A stretch of 54,824 nucleotides of DNA from an uncultured Faecalibacterium sp. (GCA_934503275.1 CAKSVD010000015.1:1-54824); one strand, 5' to 3'; positions 17,863 to 25,676 are shown, numbered from the stretch's first letter. Numbers and translations: made by a program. The notes: generated by a model from the sequence alone, not told the origin.

Positions 17863-17916
17863 AAAACAAAAAATCTCCGCGTTGGGCGCAATACCCAATG
17901 CGGAGATTTTTGTTTT
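17863..17916. terminator. Bidirectional terminator between polC and fakA
   Basis: AAAATCTCCGC and GCGGAGATTTT pair, with inner pairing TTGGG/CCCAA, and there are A- and T-runs on the two sides. It ends polC (plus) and the convergent DAK2 gene (minus). Confidence 0.88.
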
Positions 17917-17945
17917 TGGTGATACGAATCAGAGCAGGGGAGTGC

Positions 17946-19640
17946 TTACTCCACGCTGATCATATAGTAGTAAACGGGCTGGCCGCCGCGGATGTGGCTT
18001 ACTTCCACATGGTTGGGGCACTTTGCCTTTACGATCTCGGTAACCTTCTCGGCGTCCTCGTCGCTCACGTCACAGCCGGAAATGATGGTGACAAAGCTGG
18101 AATCCTTCTTGCACATATTGCGTGCCAGACGATAGGTGGCCTTGGTGATGTCGGTGGAGGTGGAAACGATCTTGCCATTCTCCAGCGCCATGATCTCGCC
18201 CTTGCGGATGCGCTTGCCGTCGTACTCGCTGTCGCGGGCGGCGTAGGTGATCAGACCGGTGGACACCTTGTCGGCAGCAGCCATCATGTTGATGGTGTTG
18301 GTCTCGGCATTCACAGAGGGGTCAAAGTTCAGCAGTGCGGTAATACCCATAGGCACGGTGCGGGTAGGCAGCACCACCACCTGACGGTCAGCCAGCTTCT
18401 GTGCCTGCTCGGCCGCCATGATGATGTTCTTGTTGTTGGGCAGCACGAACACGGTCTTGGCGGGCACGCTCTGGATGGCTGCCAGAATGTCCTCGGTGGA
18501 GGGGTTCATGGTCTGGCCACCGGACACCACAGCGTCTGCTGCCAGATCAGTGAACACAGCCTTCAGACCCTCACCGGCGGCAACAGCCACAAAGCCGTAG
18601 TCACGGCTGGGATCCACAGCGGCGTAGATGAACTCGCTGGCCTGAGAGGGAGCCTTCTCGGCAGAGGCCTGCTTTTCAAGGCTCTTGCCCTGCTTCTGGC
18701 GGGCGAGGAACTGCTCGTGCATATTCTCGATCTTGAAGTTGGTCAGGTAGCCGTACTTGATAGCCTCGCTCAGGATCTTGCCGGGGTCGGCAGTGTGAAC
18801 GTGCAGGTTGATAACATCGTCATCCTCAATGCAGACCACGCTGTCGCCGTTGGACTCTGCAAAGGCACGCATCTTGGCGGCGCTGGCACCCTCGTACTTG
18901 TTGATGAGGAACTGGGTGCAGTAGCCGTTGGTAATGTCCTCCACCTTCATCAGGTCATCGGTGAACACGCCCTTACCGGCATTTTCAGTGGACAGCTTTG
19001 CCTTGTTGGGGGCGGCCTCGCCGCCGGCAATAATGGCCTCGCCGTGGAACACCTTGCCCATGCCCTCAAAGATGACCATAATGCCCTGACCGCCTGCGTC
19101 CACAACGCCGGCTTTCTTCAGCACGGGCAGCAGGTTGGGGGTGTCCTCCAGTGCCTTCTGGCCGGCAGTCAGCACCACGTCCCACAGGGCGGGCACATCG
19201 GCGGCATCGCTGGCGGCTGCCTCCTCAGAGGCAACGCGCGCAACGGTCAGAATGGTGCCCTCGGTGGGCTTCATCACGGCCTTGTAGGCACCCTCGACGC
19301 CCTTCTGCAGGGCAGCCACAATATCGGCAACGTCAGCCTCTTTTTTGCCCTCCAGAGCCTTGGAGAAGCCACGGAACAGCAGGCTGGTGATAACGCCGGA
19401 GTTGCCGCGCGCACCGCGCAGCATGGCAGAGGCGGCAGTCTTGGCAGCCTCGCCTACGGTGCAGCTGTCATCCAGAGCCTCCAACTCACGCACGGCAGAG
19501 CCCACGGTCATGCCCATGTTGGTGCCGGTGTCGCCATCCGGCACGGGGAAAACGTTCAACTCGTCCACGCGGGAACGCTGGTTGTTGATATTGTTGGCGC
19601 CGGAAATGATGGCGTCGCGCAGGATCTTACCAGAAATCAT
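17946..19640 (-). CDS. fakA: DAK2/DegV fusion protein, fatty acid kinase FakA (YloV)
   Basis: FakA phosphorylates fatty acids bound to a separate FakB (DegV-family) carrier so that host or recycled fatty acids enter phospholipid synthesis. The 564-aa protein has an N-terminal DhaL-type ATP-binding domain with DELNVFPVPDGDTGTNMG (about residues 27-44) and GARGNSGVITSLLFRGFS, and a C-terminal DegV-like region with VFVLPNNKNIIMAAEQAQ. The start ATG 19640 has AGGAG above it. It lies 55 bases after yloU on the same strand, the conserved yloU-yloV pair, and probably shares its promoter. No FakB gene is visible in the window. Confidence 0.93.
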   Translation of the reverse strand: MISGKILRDAIISGANNINNQRSRVDELNVFPVPDGDTGTNMGMTVGSAVRELEALDDSCTVGEAAKTAASAMLRGARGNSGVITSLLFRGFSKALEGKKEADVADIVAALQKGVEGAYKAVMKPTEGTILTVARVASEEAAASDAADVPALWDVVLTAGQKALEDTPNLLPVLKKAGVVDAGGQGIMVIFEGMGKVFHGEAIIAGGEAAPNKAKLSTENAGKGVFTDDLMKVEDITNGYCTQFLINKYEGASAAKMRAFAESNGDSVVCIEDDDVINLHVHTADPGKILSEAIKYGYLTNFKIENMHEQFLARQKQGKSLEKQASAEKAPSQASEFIYAAVDPSRDYGFVAVAAGEGLKAVFTDLAADAVVSGGQTMNPSTEDILAAIQSVPAKTVFVLPNNKNIIMAAEQAQKLADRQVVVLPTRTVPMGITALLNFDPSVNAETNTINMMAAADKVSTGLITYAARDSEYDGKRIRKGEIMALENGKIVSTSTDITKATYRLARNMCKKDSSFVTIISGCDVSDEDAEKVTEIVKAKCPNHVEVSHIRGGQPVYYYMISVE

Positions 19641-19695
19641 TGTTTTTACTCCTTAGTAGCTGGCCGGAAAAGCCCGGCTCGGGTTTGCAGACAAA

Positions 19696-20046
19696 TCAGG
19701 CGATGACATCATCCACGGACACCACCACGCGGGCGACCTTCAGCCCGGTGGCCTGCTCCACCTCGTCCTTGACGCGGTGAGAAATGCTGCGGGCGGCGGT
19801 GGAAATGTTCAGACCATAGCTGACGGCAATGTGCAGTTCGATGACCAGACGCCCATTCTGCTGGGTCACGTGCACGCCCTTTTCCGGGTAATCGGAACCG
19901 TATACCATGCTTTTCACAGCGTCAGTCATATCACGGGGAGCCATGGCAGCAACGCCGTAGCACTGTTTGGTGGCTTCACCCACCAGGGTGGAAAAATACC
20001 CATCAGTAAAGCTGACATTCCCAAGTGGGAAACGGGAAGTGATCAT
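19696..20046 (-). CDS. yloU: Asp23/Gls24 family protein (YloU)
   Basis: A 116-aa member of the Asp23/Gls24 family, small cytoplasmic or membrane-associated proteins linked to envelope stress; the molecular role is not settled. The sequence shows the family pattern: GNVSFTDGYFSTLVGEATKQCYGVAAMAP at the N-terminus, then VIELHIAVSYGLNI and VVVSVDDVIA at the end. The start ATG 20046 is preceded on the minus strand by AGGAG. It is the first gene of the yloU-fakA unit. Confidence 0.9.
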   Translation of the reverse strand: MITSRFPLGNVSFTDGYFSTLVGEATKQCYGVAAMAPRDMTDAVKSMVYGSDYPEKGVHVTQQNGRLVIELHIAVSYGLNISTAARSISHRVKDEVEQATGLKVARVVVSVDDVIA

Positions 20047-20147
20047 AGTCGCTCTGCTCCTTTATGTTATTTTTCATAAAAATACACGCAAGGGTCGGGG
20101 GCATTTGCTGCGCAAAACAAAGCTTGCCTCAGATAAACACCCACCCT

Positions 20148-20176
20148 ATTATACAACTTTGCACCGTGGTTGTACA
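20148..20176 (-). promoter_or_regulatory. yloU-fakA promoter
   Basis: On the minus strand TGTACA (20171-20176), a 17-base spacer and TATAAT (20148-20153) give a leader of about 95 bases. The rest of the 20047-20380 gap shows only AT-rich sequence and weak hairpins. Confidence 0.6.
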
Positions 20177-20387
20177 GTTCAAATTGTTGGATTTACTGCT
20201 TTTTGCCCTCTTTTTGCATGGTTTTTGTAAAGAAAAAAGAGAGAAATGCCCTCGACAACGCTCGCGCCGCTTTGCGCAGCGGTTGTGGTATGCTGAAGGC
20301 AGGCTGTGCGGAACCCATCAAAACGGAAAGTATGACAAATAAAGAAAAACAATCTGTGAATAAAATATAAAAGCTTCCTTGTTCGGC

Positions 20388-20416
20388 TTTCTTTATCTAT
20401 GGAAAAGTGCTAAAAT
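20388..20416 (+). promoter_or_regulatory. Promoter of the CBS-domain gene
   Basis: TTTCTT (20388-20393), 17 bases and TAAAAT (20411-20416). This leaves a structured leader of about 135 bases. Confidence 0.5.
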
Positions 20417-20430
20417 AGAAGCAGAGAGGG

Positions 20431-20455
20431 AAAGGGGCTGCCAGACCCCTTTTTC
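20431..20455 (+). terminator. Early hairpin with T-run in the CBS-gene leader (possible attenuator)
   Basis: AAAGGGG pairs with CCCCTTT and is followed by further Ts, starting only about 10 bases after the predicted transcription start. A second hairpin (GCAGGCA...TGCCTGC, 20501-20532) follows before the start codon. Confidence 0.45.
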
Positions 20456-20558
20456 TATGATACCTTCCGGAAAACGCCGGACGCACGGCATATTACATAG
20501 CGCAGGCAGACCCTTCCAACAGGTATTGCCTGCAAAAAATGCGATAGGAGTTGTTGGC

Positions 20559-21014
20559 ATGAACATTCTCTTTTTTCTTTCCCCAAAGCAGGATCTGATG
20601 TACGTTTACGATGATTTCACCCTCCGGCAGACGTTGGAAAAGTGGGAAAATAACCGCTACGCCTCCATTCCGGTGCTGAACCGCAAGGGCGAATATGTGG
20701 GTACCCTGACCGAGGGCGATATCCTGTGGGGACTGAAAAAATACCATGGTCTGGATCTGGAGGCCGCCGAGGACATTCCCATCTCAGAGTTTGCCCATAA
20801 GCGGGATTACAAGGCCGTCACGGTGACCACCAGCATGGATGAACTGGTAGAAGCCGCCATGAACCAGAACTTCGTCCCGGTTGTGGATGACCGGGGCAGC
20901 TTTATCGGCATCGTGCGGCGGCAAGCCATCATCCGCTACTGCTACGATAAGTCCCGCAAGATCGAGATGACCCGTACAGGCCGCCCTGTTAAGGAACTGG
21001 CTGGCGTACATTAA
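20559..21014 (+). CDS. Two-CBS-domain protein
   Basis: A 151-aa protein consisting almost entirely of a CBS pair: first repeat about residues 8-60 (FTLRQTLEKWENNRYASIPVL then GTLTEGDILW), second about 85-140 (TVTTSMDELVEAAMNQNFVPVV then GIVRRQAIIRY). Such stand-alone CBS pairs usually bind adenine nucleotides and act as sensors; the ligand and partner are unknown here. I chose ATG 20559 because ATAGGAG lies upstream; the frame is open much further back, but that part is leader. It is convergent with nfnB across a shared terminator. Confidence 0.85.
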   Translation: MNILFFLSPKQDLMYVYDDFTLRQTLEKWENNRYASIPVLNRKGEYVGTLTEGDILWGLKKYHGLDLEAAEDIPISEFAHKRDYKAVTVTTSMDELVEAAMNQNFVPVVDDRGSFIGIVRRQAIIRYCYDKSRKIEMTRTGRPVKELAGVH

Positions 21015-21025
21015 AAACACAAAAC

Positions 21026-21058
21026 GAGGGCGCTGCACGGTAAATGTGCAGCGCCCTC
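21026..21058. terminator. Bidirectional terminator
   Basis: The perfect 13-bp stem GAGGGCGCTGCAC with a 7-base loop lies between the CBS gene and the convergent nfnB. The flanks are A-rich on the left (AAAACACAAAA). Confidence 0.8.
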
Positions 21059-21069
21059 ATTGCTATTTG

Positions 21070-22464
21070 TTACTTATTACGGATGTACTCGTCCATGGCC
21101 TTTGCAGCTGCCTTACCGGCACCCATAGCCTTGATGACGGTAGCAGCACCGGTCACGGCATCGCCGCCGGCGTACACGCCGTCACGGCTGGTCTTGCCCT
21201 CGTCGCCCTCAGTCACGATACAGCCGTGCTTGTTGGTCTCCAAGCCCGGAGTGGTGGAGCGGATCAGCGGGTTGGGGCTGGTGCCCAGACTCATGATCAC
21301 GGTATCCACATCCAACTCGAACTCGCTGCCCTGCTTTTCAATAGGACGGCGGCGGCCGGAAGCATCCGGCTCACCCAGTTCCATCTCAATGCAGGTCATG
21401 GAATGCACAAAGCCATCCTCGTCCGGGTGGATGGAAACGGGGTTGCACAGGGTCTTGAAGATGATGCCCTCTTCCTCGGCGTGCTCCACCTCTTCCTTAC
21501 GGGCGGGCAGTTCAGCCATGCCGCGGCGGTAGACGATGTACACACTCTCAGCACCCAGACGCAGGGCGCTGCGGGCAGCGTCCATAGCCACATTGCCGCC
21601 GCCCACAACGGCAACCTTCTTGCCGGTGCGGATGGGGGTCTTGCTGGTGGGCAGGTAAGCCTTCATCAGGTTGGAGCGGGTCAGGAATTCGTTGGCGGAG
21701 TACACGCCCTTCAGGCTCTCGCCGGGGATGTTCATAAAGCGAGGCAGACCGGCGCCGGAGCCTACGAACACGGCCTCGTAGCCGTATTCGCCCATCAGTT
21801 CGTCAATGGTCAGCACCTTGCCGATGACCATGTTGCACTCAAAATCCACGCCCATCTTCTTCAGGCCGTCGATCTCCTGCTGGACGATGGCCTTGGGCAG
21901 ACGGAACTCGGGGATGCCGTACATCAGCACACCGCCTGCAACGTGCAGAGCCTCGTAAACGGTGACCTTGTAGCCCAGCTTTGCCAGATCACCGGCGGCG
22001 GTCAGGCCGGCAGGGCCTGCGCCGATGATGGCAACCTTATGGCCGTTCCATTCGGGTACGATGGGTGCGGTGTGCACGTTCTCGCGGTGCCAGTCGGCCA
22101 CAAAGCGCTCCAGACGGCCAATGGCCACCGGCTCGTTCTTGATGCCGCGGGTGCACTTGCCCTCGCACTGGCTCTCCTGCGGGCAGACACGGCCGCAGAC
22201 GGCAGGCAGGGAAGAGGAGCGGTTAATCACCTGATAAGCGGCCTCAAAGTCGCCCTCTGCAACGTGAGCGATAAACTCCGGGATGTCGATGCCCACCGGG
22301 CAGCCGGACTGGCAGGGCTTGTTCTTGCAGCCGATGCAGCGCTTGGCCTCGTTCACAGCCATCTCGGCGGTGTAGCCCAGAGCCACTTCCTTAAAGTTCT
22401 TGTTGCGGACGTTGGGGTCCTGCGTGGGCATGGGGCACTTTTTGGGATCCATATTGAAAGCCAT
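21070..22464 (-). CDS. nfnB: NfnB-like FAD/Fe-S NADP(H)-binding subunit (GltD-type)
   Basis: 464 aa, related to the glutamate synthase small subunit. It has an N-terminal four-helix part with two [4Fe-4S] sites (RCIGCKNKPCQSGCPVG, about residue 35-55, and VCPQESQCEGKC), then the FAD-binding VAIIGAGPAGLTAAGDLA and the NADPH-binding VAVVGGGNVAMDAARSA. Because its partner is the FNR-like NfnA and no large glutamate synthase subunit is next to it, the best reading is the NfnAB electron-bifurcating transhydrogenase (NADH plus reduced ferredoxin to NADPH), not glutamate synthase; databases often give the latter name. I chose ATG 22464: its Shine-Dalgarno GAGGGA is embedded in the end of nfnA, so the two are translationally coupled. 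Confidence 0.88.
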   Translation of the reverse strand: MAFNMDPKKCPMPTQDPNVRNKNFKEVALGYTAEMAVNEAKRCIGCKNKPCQSGCPVGIDIPEFIAHVAEGDFEAAYQVINRSSSLPAVCGRVCPQESQCEGKCTRGIKNEPVAIGRLERFVADWHRENVHTAPIVPEWNGHKVAIIGAGPAGLTAAGDLAKLGYKVTVYEALHVAGGVLMYGIPEFRLPKAIVQQEIDGLKKMGVDFECNMVIGKVLTIDELMGEYGYEAVFVGSGAGLPRFMNIPGESLKGVYSANEFLTRSNLMKAYLPTSKTPIRTGKKVAVVGGGNVAMDAARSALRLGAESVYIVYRRGMAELPARKEEVEHAEEEGIIFKTLCNPVSIHPDEDGFVHSMTCIEMELGEPDASGRRRPIEKQGSEFELDVDTVIMSLGTSPNPLIRSTTPGLETNKHGCIVTEGDEGKTSRDGVYAGGDAVTGAATVIKAMGAGKAAAKAMDEYIRNK

Positions 22465-22465
22465 T

Positions 22466-23311
22466 TTACATTCCCTCCTGAGTCTTGAACAGGTTGCAGG
22501 CTGCCTCACGGGCGTGTGCCTCAAACGGGCGGTACATGGTGCCGCGTGCCATTGCCTCGTCAAAATCCACCAGATCGCCGTCAAAGTCGGGGCCGTCCAC
22601 GCAGGCAAACTTGGTCTGACCGCCCACGGTCAGGCGGCAGCCGCCGCACATACCGGTGCCGTCGATCATGATGGGGTTCATGGAAACGATGCTCTTCAGG
22701 CCGTGCTTCTGACAAGTCTTGACCACAAACTTCATCATGATCAGCGGGCCGATGGTGATGACCAGATCGTACTGGTTGCCGGCAGCCACCAGCTCGTCCA
22801 GCGCAGCGGTGACAACACCCTTGGTACCGTAGCTGCCGTCATCGGTCATGATGCGCAACTCATCGCTGCAGGCGTTGAACTCGTCCTCAAGGATCAGCAG
22901 ATCCTTATTGCGGAAACCGATCACGCTGTGCACCACACAGCCCTGATCGTGCAGTTCCTTGGCAATGGGCAGCGCAATGGCGCAGCCTACGCCGCCGCCC
23001 ACAACGCACACCTTCTTCAGACCCTCGGTCTCGGTGGCGCGACCCAGCGGGCCGACAAAGTCGTGGACACAATCGCCTGCGTTCAGGCTGTTCAGTTCCA
23101 TGGTGGTACCGCCCACGATCTGGAAGATGATATCCACGGTGCCCTTTTCGCGGTCGTAACCGGCCACGGTCAGAGGGATACGCTCGCTGTCCTCAAACGG
23201 ACGTACAATGATGAACTGACCCGGCTTTGCTTTTTTGGCGATCAGCGGGGCTTCGATGACCATCTTTGTCACGGTGGGGTTCAGCGCGACCTTTTCAGTG
23301 ATCTTATACAT
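22466..23311 (-). CDS. nfnA: NfnA-like ferredoxin-NADP+ reductase subunit
   Basis: 281 aa. Order: an FAD-binding FNR-like barrel (about residues 10-95, with FIIVRPFEDSERIPLTVAGYD), an NAD-binding half (VCVVGGGVGCAIALPIAKEL) and a C-terminal [2Fe-2S] site with cysteines in DGTGMCGGCRLTVGG and FACVDGP. This is the layout of NfnA and of dihydroorotate dehydrogenase electron-transfer subunits. The adjacent NfnB favours NfnA. In a fermenting anaerobe the complex would balance NADH, ferredoxin and NADPH. The start ATG 23311 follows GGAGC. It has a good promoter and a hairpin in the leader. Confidence 0.88.
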   Translation of the reverse strand: MYKITEKVALNPTVTKMVIEAPLIAKKAKPGQFIIVRPFEDSERIPLTVAGYDREKGTVDIIFQIVGGTTMELNSLNAGDCVHDFVGPLGRATETEGLKKVCVVGGGVGCAIALPIAKELHDQGCVVHSVIGFRNKDLLILEDEFNACSDELRIMTDDGSYGTKGVVTAALDELVAAGNQYDLVITIGPLIMMKFVVKTCQKHGLKSIVSMNPIMIDGTGMCGGCRLTVGGQTKFACVDGPDFDGDLVDFDEAMARGTMYRPFEAHAREAACNLFKTQEGM

Positions 23312-23358
23312 TGCGTTAGCTCCTTTTTGCTGGCAATTCCTTTTTCTTTTCTATAAAT

Positions 23359-23388
23359 GGAAACTGCACCCGTGCGGATGCAGTTTCC
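23359..23388 (-). promoter_or_regulatory. Hairpin in the nfnAB leader
   Basis: GGAAACTGCA and TGCAGTTTCC form a perfect 10-bp stem around a 10-base loop, about 14 bases after the predicted transcription start. There is no T-run, so it is more likely a stabilising or regulatory 5' hairpin than a terminator. Confidence 0.5.
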
Positions 23389-23409
23389 GTTTGACAAAGC
23401 GTCCTCTTT

Positions 23410-23438
23410 ATTATAATAGTTTGTAAAATAGAAAGCAA
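23410..23438 (-). promoter_or_regulatory. nfnAB promoter
   Basis: On the minus strand TTGCTT (23433-23438), a 17-base spacer and a perfect TATAAT (23410-23415). Confidence 0.7.
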
Positions 23439-23566
23439 CTGTATTTTGCTCGTACACACAGCCGTGCAAATAGGGTGGAAAGGGCAAAGCCATCGCCGCA
23501 CGCAAAATAAAAAAGAACGTATCAGAGCAAAAAGACATTCTTTTTTGAAAAAATGTAAATTTGTGG

Positions 23567-23595
23567 TTGACAACTGCCGGAGTGTGCGGTATAAT
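23567..23595 (+). promoter_or_regulatory. tRNA cluster promoter (consensus)
   Basis: A perfect TTGACA (23567-23572), exactly 17 bases and a perfect TATAAT (23590-23595), 46 bases above the first tRNA. This is the strongest promoter in the window. Confidence 0.85.
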
Positions 23596-23640
23596 AACCA
23601 ACGTCGCCGGACGAAAGCCCGGTACAAGCAAATGGAATGT

Positions 23641-23716
23641 GCGGCCGTAGCTCATCTGGTAGAGCGCCACCTTGCCAAGGTGGAGGTAGCGAGTTCGAGC
23701 CTCGTCGGCCGCTCCA
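23641..23716 (+). tRNA. tRNA-Gly (GCC)
   Basis: 76 nt with encoded CCA. The acceptor GCGGCCG pairs with CGGCCGC. The anticodon loop TTGCCAA carries GCC, and the T-loop GTTCGAGCC is standard. It is identical to the copy at 24122. Confidence 0.96.
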
Positions 23717-23721
23717 TATGT

Positions 23722-23797
23722 GGAAGTTTAGCTCAGCTGGGAGAGCATCTGCCTTACAAGCAGAGGGTCAGCGGTTCGAGCCCGTTAACTTCCACCA
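23722..23797 (+). tRNA. tRNA-Val (TAC)
   Basis: 76 nt with encoded CCA. The acceptor GGAAGTT pairs with AACTTCC. The anticodon stem TCTGC/GCAGA encloses CTTACAA, with anticodon TAC. Confidence 0.95.
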
Positions 23798-23800
23798 TAT

Positions 23801-23874
23801 GGCCCGGTAGCTCAGTTGGTTAGAGCACCAGCCTGTCACGCTGGGGGTCGTCGGTTCGAGCCCGATCCGGGTCG
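23801..23874 (+). tRNA. tRNA-Asp (GTC), CCA not encoded
   Basis: 74 nt. The acceptor GGCCCGG pairs with CCGGGTC (one G-U), and the anticodon loop CTGTCAC gives GTC. The 3' end is discriminator G followed by TATTTG, so CCA must be added by nucleotidyltransferase, unlike the other four tRNAs here. Confidence 0.93.
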
Positions 23875-23879
23875 TATTT

Positions 23880-23955
23880 GCCTCTGTAGCTCAGTCGGTA
23901 GAGCAGGGGACTGAAAATCCCCGTGTCATTGGTTCGATTCCGATCGGAGGCACCA
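23880..23955 (+). tRNA. tRNA-Phe (GAA)
   Basis: 76 nt with encoded CCA. The acceptor GCCTCTG pairs with CGGAGGC. The anticodon loop CTGAAAA gives GAA. The discriminator is A, which matches the TGGT bulge of the pheST T-box at 51045. Confidence 0.96.
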
Positions 23956-23969
23956 CGTCGAAAATCCTT

Positions 23970-24012
23970 TCATTCATCGGGAAGTCTTGCAAGCAAGACT
24001 TCTGTGATGAAT
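23970..24012. repeat. Palindrome in the tRNA-Phe to tRNA-Gly spacer
   Basis: A near-perfect inverted repeat: ATTCATC, GAAGTCTTGC, AA, then GCAAGACTTC and GATGAAT. It may end the first four-tRNA transcript, though the T-run after it is delayed. The remaining 100 bases of the spacer contain only a short GGTGCA/TGCACC hairpin. Confidence 0.5.
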
Positions 24013-24121
24013 ACCAGATTTTCTCCTTTTCCCCACAAAATCTTGCTTTGCAAGCTTTCGCGGGGACCCCGAAATTCGCAAGAATCGCTCGGGAGGGTGC
24101 AGGGATAAATGCACCGGATAT

Positions 24122-24197
24122 GCGGCCGTAGCTCATCTGGTAGAGCGCCACCTTGCCAAGGTGGAGGTAGCGAGTTCGAGCCTCGTCGGCCGCTCCA
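24122..24197 (+). tRNA. tRNA-Gly (GCC), second identical copy
   Basis: 76 nt, identical base for base to 23641-23716, including the encoded CCA. A terminator follows six bases later. Confidence 0.96.
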
Positions 24198-24202
24198 ATA
24201 CG

Positions 24203-24247
24203 AAGCCATCGTTGATGCAGAAATGCAAAAGCGATGGCTTTTTGTTT
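24203..24247 (+). terminator. tRNA-Gly terminator
   Basis: AAGCCATCG pairs with CGATGGCTT around a 20-base loop, followed by TTTGTTTT. Confidence 0.8.
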
Positions 24248-24299
24248 TGTGGGGCAATGGGCGGGAATGTCCGCAGCGCCGCGCTTCCGCAGGAGGCGG

Positions 24300-24570
24300 C
24301 GCTGCAACTGCCGTTTCCAATCATGACCCAACCTGTGAAAAAAGGAGTAGCGGAACGCCTGCGGGCGTTCCGCCACTCCGAAATTTAAAATAACGATTCC
24401 GCTGATTATGCGCAAAGTGCAACGACGACGACCGCCGCCAGCGGCGGAAACAGGGAGGAGTTGTTGGGACAGCGGCCAGCAAGACGCGAGTGCCGCCCAA
24501 GGCACGATGCGGATGCTGGGTGCCGCAACCCGTTAGCGGAGCGTATTCCAAATCGTCCTGCTTGCCAAAG
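24300..24570 (+). repeat. Variable-hairpin intergenic repeat, copy A (with internal insertion)
   Basis: Outer motif CTGCCGTTTCCA (from about 24308) and CCTGTGAAAA (from about 24332) precede a hairpin with stem GGAGTRGCGGAACGCC. Then come AAATTTAAAATAACG, TTCCGCTGATTATG and, about 110 bases further on, TAGCGGAGCGTATTCCAAA and TCGTCCTGC. The same outer blocks occur at 32040-32275, 36694-36758 and 47926-48182, so this copy has extra sequence between the two halves of its second hairpin. No gene is visible here. Confidence 0.7.
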
Positions 24571-24572
24571 CA

Positions 24573-24608
24573 AAGAGCCGCCGTACAACACGATGCACGG
24601 CGGCTCTT
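24573..24608 (-). terminator. Terminator of the AEC transporter gene
   Basis: AAGAGCCGCCGT pairs perfectly with ACGGCGGCTCTT across a 12-base loop, 42 bases beyond the stop codon. On the minus strand it is followed by TTGCTTT. Confidence 0.65.
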
Positions 24609-24649
24609 CTTACAATATAAATAGAGCGGCACCGCCGCAGGACGTCGTC

Positions 24650-25576
24650 TTACATCACCATGGTGATGATCAGCGCACACAGCGGCAGGGTGACGATGCT
24701 GAGCAGAGTGGTCAGTACCACGCTCCCGGCGGCAAAGTGCTCGTCGTGGCCGAACTGCACCGCAAATACCGAGGTGATGGCGGCTGCCGGGCAGCATTCC
24801 AGCAGCGTTACCACCTGTGCGGCAGTGCCGTGGAAGCCCAGTACCCCGAACAGTGCCAGCGTAGCCGCCGGGATCAGCAGCATACGCACAGAGGCAAGTT
24901 TCCAGATATGCTTGTCGGTCACGATGCTGCGCACGTCACCGGCGGCGATCAGCATACCGGTGATGAGCATGGACAGCGGGGTGTTCACCCCGGCCAGCAG
25001 TTCCAGCGGCTGGGTGATTAGGGTGGGCAGCGGGATCTGCAACAGATAGATGCCCAGACCCACCACAATGGCGTACAACACCGGGGTGCGCACCAGACTG
25101 TGGGCAACCTCTTTTACGCTGGAGCCGCCGCTGACAAGGCCGTAGCCCAGCGTCCAAAGCAGAATATTGAACACGGTAACGTAGGCGCTGGCATACAAAA
25201 GACCCTCAGAACCGAACAGCGCCGAAATGAGCGGGAAGCCCATGTATGCCGCGTTGGAAAAAATGCAGGCAAACCGGAAAATGGGCATCCGGCTGCCGGT
25301 CTTGCGCGCCGTGAGCAGCAGAGTGATCACGGTGCCCAGCAGAACGGACAGGACGCTCATGCCGAAAGCCGCCAGCAGATTACGCAAGATCTGGGCGCTG
25401 AACTCCATGCGGTAAGAGTTTACCACCATGGCCGGTACGATGATGTACACCAGCAGATTGGAAAGCGCCTGCTTGTTTTCCAACTTGAGCACGCCGGTCT
25501 TGACCGCTACCATGCCTGTGCCGATCAGCAGGAACAAGACCGCGACCTGCTGCGCGGTGATGAGAGCCAGTTCCAT
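24650..25576 (-). CDS. AEC-family membrane transporter
   Basis: A 308-aa integral membrane protein of the auxin efflux carrier (AEC) superfamily, whose bacterial members move organic acids such as malate or malonate. About ten hydrophobic helices are visible in two five-helix halves. Typical AEC features are NLLVYIIVPAMVVNSY in the first half (helix-break Pro) and the small-residue-rich GAINTPLSM-like LAGVNTPLSMLITGMLIA in the second. I chose ATG 25576 (GAGGAGG upstream). The substrate cannot be told from sequence. Confidence 0.87.
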   Translation of the reverse strand: MELALITAQQVAVLFLLIGTGMVAVKTGVLKLENKQALSNLLVYIIVPAMVVNSYRMEFSAQILRNLLAAFGMSVLSVLLGTVITLLLTARKTGSRMPIFRFACIFSNAAYMGFPLISALFGSEGLLYASAYVTVFNILLWTLGYGLVSGGSSVKEVAHSLVRTPVLYAIVVGLGIYLLQIPLPTLITQPLELLAGVNTPLSMLITGMLIAAGDVRSIVTDKHIWKLASVRMLLIPAATLALFGVLGFHGTAAQVVTLLECCPAAAITSVFAVQFGHDEHFAAGSVVLTTLLSIVTLPLCALIITMVM

Positions 25577-25637
25577 AAAATTCTCCTCCTCTAGGCCATA
25601 ACGTGTATACCACGAAAGATACAACACAGGTATAGCA

Positions 25638-25676
25638 CAAAACCCTGCGGATAACAAGGCTAAACGCAGGGTTTTG
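25638..25676 (-). terminator. Terminator of the YejK-like gene
   Basis: CAAAACCCTGCG pairs with CGCAGGGTTTTG; the T-run on the minus strand is within the arm. It lies 21 bases past the stop of the nucleoid-associated protein gene and just upstream of the AEC gene. Confidence 0.75.

Noticed and set aside
15070..17898. A 942-codon open frame on the minus strand opposite polC
   Set aside because: It lies exactly antisense to the conserved polymerase, has no recognisable motif, and is explained by GC-rich codon bias keeping the opposite frame open. The same holds for long antisense frames over prfB, dxr, ispG, lon, the ABC-F gene and pheT.
20417..20558. Known riboswitch class upstream of the CBS gene
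   Set aside because: I looked for c-di-AMP, purine and SAM-type core motifs and saw none; only simple hairpins are present.
21070..23311. Glutamate synthase
   Set aside because: The GltD-like subunit pairs with an NfnA-like FNR subunit and no large GltB is adjacent, so a transhydrogenase fits better.
23956..24650. Integrative element next to tRNA-Gly
   Set aside because: No integrase, no repeat of the tRNA 3' end alone and no foreign genes; the second tRNA-Gly is complete, and the downstream sequence is a terminator plus an intergenic repeat.
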